DNA of 9,936 bases from contig JAUZQH010000143.1 in the NCBI GenBank assembly GCA_030951065.1, forward strand, positions 1 through 9,936, written 5' to 3'. A program made the translations under genes and the position numbers. Below, in pieces: positions 1-8,385 of this stretch. The notes below the pieces were generated by a model. The model worked only from the letters and a program-made list of their open reading frames with translations. It was not told the origin of the DNA and ran no database searches. Numbering within the stretch: the first letter of the stretch is position 1; every line of letters begins with the position of its first letter. Source of the stretch: Mariprofundus sp. GTDB taxonomy: Bacteria > Pseudomonadota > Zetaproteobacteria > Mariprofundales > Mariprofundaceae.

Positions 1-592
1 CCAGCCGTTTTTCAAGTTCAGTAATAATATGCCCCAGACCGCTGGCAAAGGTGTAGCTGCGCTTTATTGACTTATCACGTGGCCGCTTGCGAAATAACAT
101 ATCAGCCGGCACGTTATCGGCTTGCTGGCACAGCACCGCGCCAAAGGCATGCCGGAATACATCGGCATAATTTTTCGACCCCAAAAGTGCAGCGTAATAA
201 TCGGCAATCGACTTCCCGTCTTTTTTCAGAGAAAACAACCGCCAGACATGGGTGAGCAGTTCAAAAAAATGCAATCGTGACGGGATGGAAACCAGCTGTT
301 CATTGACCAGCATGCGATAACGCAGCTTCTCGCGTTCCTGCATCTGATCCATCAAGTTCAGCTGGCGCAATATTTTCAGCAAACGCCCATAGGAGTTGAA
401 ACAGGTGTGCGTTCCCATCTCCAGCCAGAAGGGGCCGCTCTCATGCGGCACGATTTCCGAATGAAAGCAGCCGCCGCTACGGTTTTCCTTCTCCAGAACC
501 AGCACATTCATCCCGGCCTGCTGTGCTTCAAAGGCCATGGCCAGCCCGGAGATACCGGCTCCAATCACAATCATATCATATCGTTCACTCAT
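1..592 (-). CDS. FAD-dependent oxidoreductase, N-terminal part (runs off left edge)
   Basis: The reverse strand reads from ATG at 592 without a stop to the window edge, giving 197 codons of the N-terminus. The protein opens with MSERYDMIVIGAGISGLAMA. This is a Rossmann dinucleotide-binding fold with GAGISG at residues 11-16, an acidic residue ending the second strand (E34, for the ribose of FAD) and an RSGG motif at residues 38-41. The arrangement is typical of the protoporphyrinogen oxidase / phytoene desaturase / amine oxidase superfamily. Further on, a stretch around residues 165-180 (QADNVPADMLFRKRPRDKS) resembles HemY-like or uncharacterised protoporphyrinogen oxidase-like proteins, but the substrate cannot be told from this part. 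No signal peptide is seen, so it is probably cytoplasmic or membrane-peripheral. The ribosome site is weak. The gene is divergent from the aminotransferase, and their 5' ends are 66 bp apart. FAD family membership is secure; the exact enzyme is not. Confidence 0.88.
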   Translation of the reverse strand, partial: MSERYDMIVIGAGISGLAMAFEAQQAGMNVLVLEKENRSGGCFHSEIVPHESGPFWLEMGTHTCFNSYGRLLKILRQLNLMDQMQEREKLRYRMLVNEQLVSIPSRLHFFELLTHVWRLFSLKKDGKSIADYYAALLGSKNYADVFRHAFGAVLCQQADNVPADMLFRKRPRDKSIKRSYTFASGLGHIITELEKRL

Positions 593-612
593 ATTGGCGA
601 CTCTATGCCAAT
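593..612. promoter_or_regulatory. Inverted repeat ATTGGC-N8-GCCAAT between divergent genes
   Basis: ATTGGC at 593-598 is mirrored exactly by GCCAAT at 607-612 with an 8-base spacer. It lies directly upstream of the FAD-oxidoreductase start and inside the short divergent intergenic region, where a dimeric regulator could act on both genes. A 6-bp arm can occur by chance, so calling it an operator is inference from position and symmetry only. Confidence 0.3.
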
Positions 613-658
613 GATTGCCCTCAGGACAAACCGTAATGCATGCTCTAAACTGCAGGGC

Positions 659-1798
659 ATGCGCAGAATCGACCTGATTGAACCCTTTCGAGTGATGCAG
701 CTGCTGGAACGTGCCAAAGAGATGGAAACGGCCGGACGCAAGATTATCCACATGGAAATAGGCGAACCTGATTTCCCGACGCCTGCTGCTGTGATTGAAG
801 CAGCCCGCCAGCAACTGGCAACGGGTGATAATTTTTATACTCCGTCCACCGGCAATCCCGACCTGCAACAGGCGCTGTCGGTCTGGTACAAACAGGAATA
901 CGGCGTGGATGTAACGCCCGGGCGCATTCTGATTACACCCGGCACATCCGGCGCATTCAGCCTGATTTATGCGGTATTGCTGGAAGCCGGTGAATCCGTA
1001 CTGCTGTCCGATCCGGGTTATCCCTGCCAGCGCAATTTTATCCGGCTGACCGGCGGCGACCCGATCAATATTCCGGTGGGGCCGGAAACCCGCTATCACC
1101 TGTCCGCCGCACTGCTTGCAAAACACTGGCAGAACAACACACGGGCAGCGCTGATCATCAACCCGTCCAACCCGACCGGTACACTCATCGAAGACAACGC
1201 CATGGCCGCCGTCGCTGCAACGTGTCGTGATCATGGCAGTTACCTGATTTCAGATGAGATTTATCATGGCCTTACATACGGTGCCAAAGCACGCTGCGCA
1301 CTGGAATTCGATGATAACGCCATCGTCGTCAACGGTTTTTCCAAACGCTGGGCCATGACCGGCTGGCGTATCGGCTGGATTATTGTGCCCGAGAATCTCA
1401 TCGAGGCCTGTCGCCGCGTGATGCAGAATATTTTTATTGCAGCACCGACATTATCACAATATGCCGCAATCACAGCGCTGGGTGCAGCCGATGCGGTTGA
1501 AGCCATGCGGCGCGCCTATGATGAACGGCGCAGATATTTACTGGCCGAATTGCCCGCTATGGGCTTCGATATTGTGGTGGAGCCGCAGGGGGCATTTTAT
1601 ATCTATGCCAATATCAGCCGGATTACACCCGATGCACGTCAGTTCTGCTGGCAACTGCTGGAAGATGCCGGCGTGGCCCTGACCCCGGGTGAGGATTTCG
1701 GAGTATTCAGGGCCGATGAGCATATCCGTTTTTCCTATGCCACCGGACTTGATGATATCCGTGAAGGCATCCGGCGCATCAAAAAATTTCTGTTATAA
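659..1798 (+). CDS. Class I/II PLP-dependent aminotransferase
   Basis: A complete 379-residue fold-type I aminotransferase, probably cytoplasmic, which moves an amino group between an amino acid and a 2-oxo acid using pyridoxal phosphate. Visible hallmarks are HMEIGEPDFPTP (residues 31-42), NPSNPTGTL (168-176) with the PLP-contacting asparagine at 171, SDEIY (198-202) with D199 and Y202, the Schiff-base lysine K229 in NGFSKRWAMTGWRIGW, and R357 in HIRFSYA, which should bind the substrate carboxylate. All key residues are present. I chose ATG 659 because family homology begins there (RRIDLIEPFRVMQLLERAKEM) and the length is normal for the family. The frame stays open upstream to 407, with in-frame ATGs at 605 and 611, but that part is antisense to the FAD gene and lacks family similarity. 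No start has a strong ribosome site. The subfamily resembles generic aspartate/alanine/aromatic-type enzymes; the substrate is not resolved. Confidence 0.93.
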   Translation: MRRIDLIEPFRVMQLLERAKEMETAGRKIIHMEIGEPDFPTPAAVIEAARQQLATGDNFYTPSTGNPDLQQALSVWYKQEYGVDVTPGRILITPGTSGAFSLIYAVLLEAGESVLLSDPGYPCQRNFIRLTGGDPINIPVGPETRYHLSAALLAKHWQNNTRAALIINPSNPTGTLIEDNAMAAVAATCRDHGSYLISDEIYHGLTYGAKARCALEFDDNAIVVNGFSKRWAMTGWRIGWIIVPENLIEACRRVMQNIFIAAPTLSQYAAITALGAADAVEAMRRAYDERRRYLLAELPAMGFDIVVEPQGAFYIYANISRITPDARQFCWQLLEDAGVALTPGEDFGVFRADEHIRFSYATGLDDIREGIRRIKKFLL

Positions 1799-1821
1799 AC
1801 CGTTCCCCGGCATGCTGTAAG

Positions 1822-1835
1822 GCGACTTGCGTCGC
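1822..1835 (+). terminator. Small hairpin after the aminotransferase, possible weak terminator
   Basis: GCGAC (1822-1826) and GTCGC (1831-1835) form a 5-bp stem with a TTGC loop, 24 bases after the aminotransferase stop codon. It is followed by a moderately U-rich stretch (TCTTCATTC). The U-tract is broken and the stem is short, so termination here would be inefficient at best. Confidence 0.3.
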
Positions 1836-1845
1836 TCTTCATTCA

Positions 1846-1882
1846 AACCTTGCTTGGTGCGTGTAGCCGCACATGCTAGGTT
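1846..1882 (+). other. Nested stem-loop in the secA upstream leader
   Basis: AACCT (1846-1850) can pair with AGGTT (1878-1882). Inside it, GTGCG (1857-1861) pairs with CGCAC (1868-1872) around a 6-base loop. The two stems are coaxial with internal bulges. There is no U-tract, so it does not look like a terminator. It precedes the much larger hairpin at 1899-1954 and may be part of a structured untranslated leader for secA. Its function is unknown. Confidence 0.3.
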
Positions 1883-1898
1883 GCGCGGCCTTTACGCG

Positions 1899-1954
1899 CA
1901 TGACTTTTTCCACCCCATGATAAAATTTCATATCATGGGGTGGAAAAAGTCATG
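1899..1954. repeat. Perfect 24-bp inverted repeat upstream of secA
   Basis: The left arm at 1899-1922 and the right arm at 1931-1954 are exact reverse complements over 24 bp, separated by an 8-base AT-rich spacer (AAATTTCA). Each arm contains CCACCCCATGATA or its complement and a run of five A or T. Beyond the arms, ACGCG (1894-1898) and CGCGT (1959-1963) continue the pairing after a 4-base bulge on the right. In RNA this would be a very stable hairpin ending about 70 bases before the secA start codon. No oligo-U follows the right arm, which argues against a simple rho-independent terminator on the plus strand. It could be a leader element, an operator for a dimeric protein, or a small palindromic insertion. 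Confidence 0.9.
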
Positions 1955-2023
1955 CAGGCGCGTTGTTTATTTCATATTAACGCGCATGGATGTTCATGTT
2001 AATTCTCTGGAGTACGAATCGCT

Positions 2024-4678
<2,655 letters not shown>

Positions 4679-4710
4679 CCATCTAAGCCCTGCTGATAAA
4701 AGACCATGCC

Positions 4711-5916
4711 ATGGCAGTAAACCCACCAGAACTGACAGCACCGCTACCTGTTCCCGGCTTTAAAGTGGGCACGGCGTCGTGCGGCGTTAAATCGCCCGAC
4801 CTGACAGGTAAACGCACCGATCTGACTATCATTGCCGCCGACGTGGACTGCCATGCTGCAGCCACGTTCACGCAAAACCGTCTGCGTGCTGCCTGTGTCG
4901 ATCTCGGTGAACAGGCTGTGAATAAGCACGGTACAGAAATTCGCGCCATTGTTGCCAACAGCGGCAATGCCAATGCCGGCACCGGAATCAGGGAAGAGGA
5001 ATGGGCCCGGATGATGATCACATCTGCAGCCAGCGCACTGGATGTGGATGCCCATCAAATCCTGTCCGCCTCCACAGGCGTGATTGGCACGCCGTTTCCG
5101 ATAGAACGTATTCAGGACGGTATCCAGGAGGCCGCAAGCTGTCATTCAGACTGGGAGAATGCAGCACACGCCATTCGTACCACCGATACCTTTGCCAAAT
5201 GGACTTCGCGCCGTGTTGGTGATTTCACCCTCACAGGCATCGCCAAAGGCAGTGGCATGATCCACCCGAATATGGCCACCATGCTGGGTTTTATTGCCAC
5301 CGATGCACCTCTGGCCCGCCAGCAACTGCAAACCATACTGAAACAGGTTGTCGGAAAATCATTCAATTCCATCAGCGTCGATGGCGACACCTCTACCAAC
5401 GATACCGTTTATCTGCTCTCCAGCGGCCTGGGCCTCGGCCATGAAGCGCTGCCGGATACATCCGCATTCGAAGCGGCTCTGACTGAGCTGTGTATCGAAC
5501 TGGCACAAATGATTGTGCGCGATGGTGAAGGTGTGAGTAAATTTGTGACACTGAATATCGAAGGCGCTGCAACGGAAGATGAGGCGCGTCATATTGGACG
5601 TACTATTGCCATCTCCCCACTGGTCAAAACCGCCTTTGCCGGCTCCGATGCCAATTGGGGGCGTATTGTTGCCGCTGCCGGGAATGCCGGTATCGCTTTT
5701 GATCCGGATCGTATTTCACTCAAATGTGATGATGTGGTGATGATGGAAAACGGCAACCTGCACCCGGATTACTGCGATGAAGCCGGCATGGCTGTATTTG
5801 CCAGGCCAGAATTCACGATTACACTCAATATCGGTATGGGTGATGCATCCGCCACCGTCTGGACAGGCGACCTGACCCACGAATATATTACCATCAATGC
5901 GGAGTACCGAACCTGA
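4711..5916 (+). CDS. argJ: ArgJ, glutamate N-acetyltransferase / ornithine acetyltransferase
   Basis: A complete 401-residue ArgJ. It transfers the acetyl group from N-acetylornithine to glutamate, recycling acetyl in the cyclic arginine pathway; some family members also use acetyl-CoA. It is an Ntn-type enzyme that cleaves itself into alpha and beta chains before a threonine, seen here as T190 in [10 protein letters not shown] (185-194). Other family motifs are [10 protein letters not shown] (83-92), [16 protein letters not shown] (118-133, oxyanion region), [11 protein letters not shown] in the beta chain, and a C-terminus ending INAEYRT. ATG 4711 is chosen because an ATG five bases earlier is in another frame and stops after four codons. 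The ribosome site is weak (AAAAGA), so translation may partly depend on coupling to secA. Whether it is bifunctional (using acetyl-CoA) cannot be read from sequence alone. Its stop codon overlaps the apparent start of the Nudix gene. Confidence 0.98.
   Translation: MAVNPPELTAPLPVPGFKVGTASCGVKSPDLTGKRTDLTIIAADVDCHAAATFTQNRLRAACVDLGEQAVNKHGTEIRAIVANSGNANAGTGIREEEWARMMITSAASALDVDAHQILSASTGVIGTPFPIERIQDGIQEAASCHSDWENAAHAIRTTDTFAKWTSRRVGDFTLTGIAKGSGMIHPNMATMLGFIATDAPLARQQLQTILKQVVGKSFNSISVDGDTSTNDTVYLLSSGLGLGHEALPDTSAFEAALTELCIELAQMIVRDGEGVSKFVTLNIEGAATEDEARHIGRTIAISPLVKTAFAGSDANWGRIVAAAGNAGIAFDPDRISLKCDDVVMMENGNLHPDYCDEAGMAVFARPEFTITLNIGMGDASATVWTGDLTHEYITINAEYRT
5901..5915 (+). promoter_or_regulatory. 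Ribosome binding site and CTG start for the Nudix gene
   Basis: GGAG at 5901-5904 lies 8 bases before CTG at 5913-5915, an ideal spacing. The site sits within the last codons of argJ, and CTG overlaps the argJ stop as CTGA. This parallels the common ATGA/GTGA coupled start-stop arrangement, and is the main reason to accept a CTG start. Confidence 0.55.
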
Positions 5917-6305
5917 AGGAACAGGCGATTGCGCTTGTTGCTCCCTTTGATGGCAACGGAAATATTCTGCTGCTGAAAAGGAATGCAAAGCAGCACTGCG
6001 CCGGCTCATGGTCTTTCCCCGGCGGAAAAGTCGAGGCCGGAGAAACGGTGCGTACAGCAGCCATGCGTGAACTCCGGGAAGAAACCGGCCTCACCGGATC
6101 GGACTGGCAATATCTTGGTCAGCACAGCTTTGCATATCCGGACCGCCTGCTGCACTTCCATCTGTTCCGCTGCCTGTGTGAACCTGTCGCCGCAACCCTT
6201 GCCTGCGAATCCCCGCACGCATGGGTGAAACGCTCCAGGCTATCCGCCTACCCCATGCCGAATGCCAATCAGGCGTTTATTGCCCTGCTCGGCATCGATT
6301 CGTGA
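5913..6305 (+). CDS. mutT: MutT-like Nudix hydrolase, probable 8-oxo-dGTP diphosphatase, CTG start
   Basis: A 130-residue Nudix hydrolase (E. coli MutT is 129). Such enzymes hydrolyse nucleoside triphosphates such as 8-oxo-dGTP to the monophosphate, keeping oxidised bases out of DNA. The Nudix box GX5EX7REUXEEXGU is complete at residues 38-60: G38, E44, then RELREETGL with R52, E53, E56, E57 and G59. The N-terminal strand ([22 protein letters not shown]) and the C-terminal [13 protein letters not shown] also fit the MutT family. No ATG, GTG or TTG lies in frame before the Nudix box; the first is GTG 6048 (residue 46), which would delete half of the box. The only sensible start is CTG 5913, eight bases after GGAG and overlapping the argJ stop codon. 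The secA-argJ-mutT order supports the assignment. 8-oxo-dGTP specificity is inferred from family and context, not shown. The gene ends 33 bp from the convergent SPOR gene, with no clear terminator between them. Confidence 0.88.
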   Translation: MKEQAIALVAPFDGNGNILLLKRNAKQHCAGSWSFPGGKVEAGETVRTAAMRELREETGLTGSDWQYLGQHSFAYPDRLLHFHLFRCLCEPVAATLACESPHAWVKRSRLSAYPMPNANQAFIALLGIDS

Positions 6306-6338
6306 AAATATAACAACTCTCTGTGACCCAATATTCAG

Positions 6339-6980
6339 TCAGTCCGCTGATTTGCGATAAGGGGCAATCCACGCCCCCTCATATTCCGGTCTGTCTCTGA
6401 ACTCGGCATACAACCTTGCCGCCTCCTGCCTGCTGGCCAGGTTGGGAATGCGAACACGATAATATCTGTGCCCCCTTGCTGTGACCTCGATAAATTCGGT
6501 ATCAACACCTTCGGATTTCAGTTGCGCTATGGCCTTTCTGGCTGAATCCAGACGAGAATACGACACCAGATTCACCGCCCATACACGTCCGCTTGCCCGG
6601 GCTTTGTTTTCGTGGCCGGGCGTTGAAACAACTGCTGCGGGTGCCGCAGCTTCCGGTTTCGTCACTTCCGATTCTGATTCTACAGGCTCAGCTACCGGCG
6701 GACTGGAAGGAACGGGCTCCTGTTTGGCAGGTTCGTGAACAAGCGCATGCGATGCCACCGGTTCATGCACAGGTTTATGCGCATTGCCTTTCTCTACTGC
6801 CATGCCGCTTCTCAGTGTGGATCCATCCGGATTCAGCATAAGGTAAGCGGTCACCCCGGCCAGAAGAACACCAATAAATCCGAGAACGAAATAATCCCCT
6901 CTGCGTACATTCTCATTCACAGCCGGCACATTCGGTTCGCCGACAATATTTACCTTATTCCCTGGAAGCCCCTCATCCAT
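6339..6980 (-). CDS. Single-pass membrane protein with C-terminal SPOR domain
   Basis: A 213-residue protein with an FtsN-like layout. It has a short cytoplasmic N-terminus, one membrane helix at about residues 30-48 (YFVLGFIGVLLAGVTAYLM), a long low-complexity periplasmic linker rich in Pro, Glu, Ala and Ser (about 50-130), and a SPOR domain at about 131-210 (from GRVWAVNLVSYSRLDSARKA to YEGAWIAPYRK). SPOR domains bind denuded peptidoglycan glycan strands at division septa, so a role in cell division or wall remodelling is likely. The linker holds two VHEP repeats (71-74 and 81-84) and several EPV motifs. The start at 6980 is chosen because AGGGAGG precedes it by 5 bases; an adjacent ATG at 6983 is only 2 bases from that site, and the frame stays open to 7097 without a ribosome site. 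It is too short to call FtsN itself. It is divergent from the DjlA-like gene. Confidence 0.9.
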   Translation of the reverse strand: MDEGLPGNKVNIVGEPNVPAVNENVRRGDYFVLGFIGVLLAGVTAYLMLNPDGSTLRSGMAVEKGNAHKPVHEPVASHALVHEPAKQEPVPSSPPVAEPVESESEVTKPEAAAPAAVVSTPGHENKARASGRVWAVNLVSYSRLDSARKAIAQLKSEGVDTEFIEVTARGHRYYRVRIPNLASRQEAARLYAEFRDRPEYEGAWIAPYRKSAD

Positions 6981-7098
6981 CATCTCCTCCCTTCCCCATG
7001 ACTGGACCGCATCATGGCAATAAATATTTTTCTTTCCAATACATTTCAGCACTGCCGCCATAACAGCGTGTACGCATTGCCACCGCCATGCCAACAAT

Positions 7099-7122
7099 GT
7101 GAGGCTGGAAATTCCGCCTCAC
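7099..7122. repeat. Near-perfect inverted repeat between the SPOR and djlA-like genes
   Basis: GTGAGGC (7099-7105) and GCCTCAC (7116-7122) are exact reverse complements. Inside them GGAA (7107-7110) mirrors TTCC (7112-7115), so 22 of 24 bases take part in dyad symmetry, with one extra T at 7106 and a central A. It lies roughly midway in the 239-bp divergent intergenic region (6981-7219). No U-tract follows on either strand. A binding site for a dimeric regulator serving both genes is the simplest reading; an RNA hairpin in a leader is the alternative. The rest of this intergenic region shows no convincing gene and no promoter match I would defend. Confidence 0.6.
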
Positions 7123-7205
7123 CTGCACGGATTATCCCGAATGCTGCTTGCGGACATACCTCAACCATGAAAGCTTCCCTCCTGCAGGAACAGAGCATCA
7201 TGATC

Positions 7206-7211
7206 AGGAGG
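7206..7211 (+). promoter_or_regulatory. Strong Shine-Dalgarno deciding the djlA-like start
   Basis: AGGAGG lies 8 bases before ATG 7220. It settles the start there rather than at ATG 7148, the upstream end of the same open frame, which has no such site. Confidence 0.85.
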
Positions 7212-7219
7212 CCACTGCT

Positions 7220-7951
7220 ATGTCATGGCTTGGAGCAGGAATCGGGGCGGGAATCGGTATGATGATAGGCGGCCCGATCGGGGCAGGCATTGGTGCCTGG
7301 CTCGGTCATTCGGCCGGACGTGTGAAAACCGCCATCACACAACAACAGGAAGCACAGACTGTCTTTTTTGTATCGCTGTTTTCCATGCTCGCAAAAATGG
7401 CCAAAGCGGACGGCAAGGTAAGCAGCGAGGAAGCGGAGCTGATCAACCACATCGCCAAAACACAAATGAACCTGGATGCTGAAGACAGAAAAGCTGCCCG
7501 TGATATTTTTAATAATGCCCTTAACGATAACTATTCCATTTATGACTACGCCGGCCAGTACAAACAGGTCATGCAGAACCAGCAAATGCGGGAAATGGTT
7601 TATCGCTTGCTGTTCGCCGTAGCGTTCGCGGATCAGAAATTGCACCACGCAGAAGAGTTGATTCTTAAAGAAATCCCGTCTCACCTGGGGCTGGACAACT
7701 CAGTCTATCAGCATCTCAAAGAAGAATTTCAGGGTCAGAAAGCGGATATCAGCGAATGCTATGAGATTCTTGGATGCACGCCCGACCACAGTGATGAGGA
7801 GATCAAGCGCGCCTACCGGAAAAAATGCATCGAATATCACCCTGACAAGCTGGCTTCAAAAGGATTGCCTGACGGTTTCATGAAATTTGCGGAAGAACAA
7901 ATGCAGCAAATCACCAGTTCCTACAGCGCCATTATGGAAAGCCGGAGATAA
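7220..7951 (+). CDS. djlA: DjlA-like membrane-anchored J-domain co-chaperone (TerB + DnaJ)
   Basis: A 243-residue protein with the DjlA plan. The N-terminal glycine-zipper membrane segment (about 4-30) has repeating GxGxG spacing. A TerB-like helical domain (about 48-165) contains two similar acidic helical halves, ...AKADGKVSSEEAELI... and ...AFADQKLHHAEELIL.... The C-terminal J domain (about 178-243) has the invariant HPD at 207-209 in EYHPDKLASKGLP, close to the HPDKL.AKGLP of enteric DjlA. The HPD loop stimulates the ATPase of DnaK, and the N-terminal segment would dimerise and hold the protein in the inner membrane with the J domain in the cytosol. In E. coli, DjlA overproduction activates the Rcs envelope-stress phosphorelay; whether that applies here is unknown. 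Putative in-frame starts upstream lack family similarity. The gene is divergent from the SPOR gene. It is slightly shorter than the E. coli protein (271), otherwise intact. Confidence 0.9.
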   Translation: MSWLGAGIGAGIGMMIGGPIGAGIGAWLGHSAGRVKTAITQQQEAQTVFFVSLFSMLAKMAKADGKVSSEEAELINHIAKTQMNLDAEDRKAARDIFNNALNDNYSIYDYAGQYKQVMQNQQMREMVYRLLFAVAFADQKLHHAEELILKEIPSHLGLDNSVYQHLKEEFQGQKADISECYEILGCTPDHSDEEIKRAYRKKCIEYHPDKLASKGLPDGFMKFAEEQMQQITSSYSAIMESRR

Positions 7952-7968
7952 TTCAAAAAAAGACCTGA

Positions 7969-7987
7969 ACAGGAATGGATGCCCTGT
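7969..7987 (+). terminator. Weak hairpin downstream of the djlA-like gene
   Basis: ACAGG (7969-7973) and CCTGT (7983-7987) form a 5-bp stem with a 9-base loop, followed by ATTATTTA. It lies 17 bases after the stop codon, in the right place for a terminator. The short stem, large loop and A-interrupted U-tract make it weak. Confidence 0.25.
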
Positions 7988-8102
7988 ATTATTTACCCCG
8001 CCAACCTTGAACTGACTCCAGGCACAACATCAGCGAATGCCGCAAATCGCCTCAGGGCATCACAACGAAATAATCCGCTGTTGCATGCCTTCCGACATGG
8101 CC

Positions 8103-8130
8103 TTGTATATAATGCCTTATAGGCTATATT
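8103..8130 (+). promoter_or_regulatory. Putative sigma-70-type promoter region for the sensor kinase
   Basis: The block is markedly AT-rich compared with its surroundings. TTGTAT (8103-8108) and TATATT (8125-8130) are separated by 16 bases, a fair -35/-10 pair. A perfect TATAAT also occurs at 8108-8113 but has no good -35 at 16-18 bases. Between them GCCT-TAT-AGGC (8114-8124) is a short dyad that could be an operator. Its position, about 240 bases before the kinase start, fits a leader of moderate length. Confidence 0.4.
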
Positions 8131-8250
8131 TTCATTATCCACATAACTTTTATGGGCTGGAGATGTCAATGCTGCAAGATTTAAGCCGCAGAGCCGCTGT
8201 GAAATTGATAGCCTCCGTGTTGCCCGGGTCGGCCTGCAGGAGAGCTGCGC

Positions 8251-8385
8251 TTGAAGCAATTGCACGATGAGCTGGATTCGCTGCCGGCAAAGCTTGATGC
8301 AATGAACGACGAGTCCGCGGGTATGACCTTGTTTCATACTCACAGACCATACCCTCGGCCCCTGTTGTGCCAGACAAAAAATTGA
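8251..8385 (+). other. Short frame upstream of the kinase: possible displaced N-terminus or small ORF
   Basis: A 44-codon frame opens with TTG at 8251, eight bases after GGAG (8239-8242). It begins [20 protein letters not shown], a convincing amphipathic helix, but after about 8320 it turns into unlikely protein ([17 protein letters not shown]) and stops at 8385. The kinase frame, offset by one, becomes protein-like just where this one degrades ([21 protein letters not shown] from about 8319). This is what a single-base frameshift in a longer kinase N-terminus would look like. Alternatively it is a tiny upstream ORF whose TGA overlaps a kinase TTG at 8382 (TTGA). I cannot decide between these from sequence alone. 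Confidence 0.3.

Larger units (their letters stand above)
7952..8366. other. Region without a secure gene, upstream of the sensor kinase
   Basis: These 415 bases hold a possible terminator just after djlA, an AT-rich promoter-like block at 8103-8150, and short open frames in all three plus-strand frames. None has a family match. A plus-strand frame at 8037-8270 has no ribosome site and reads across the promoter-like block. A minus-strand frame at 7993-8343 has implausible Cys/Arg-rich composition. The only stretch with protein-like character is 8251-8320 (described separately). Confidence 0.6.

Noticed and set aside
407..658. An 84-codon N-terminal extension of the aminotransferase
   Set aside because: It is antisense to the FAD-oxidoreductase gene, has no ribosome site, and the family homology starts at 659.
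1899..1954. The 24-bp inverted repeat as a rho-independent terminator
   Set aside because: No oligo-U tract follows the right arm, and on the other strand the bases after the hairpin are GC-rich (CGCGTAAAGG).
7014..7262. An 82-codon plus-strand frame overlapping the djlA start
   Set aside because: It has no ribosome site, crosses the intergenic dyad, and its tail is djlA read in another frame.
7993..8343. A 116-codon minus-strand frame, and the overlapping 77-codon plus-strand frame at 8037-8270
   Set aside because: Neither has a ribosome site or family resemblance. Both span the promoter-like AT-rich block and have Cys/Arg-rich, non-protein-like composition.
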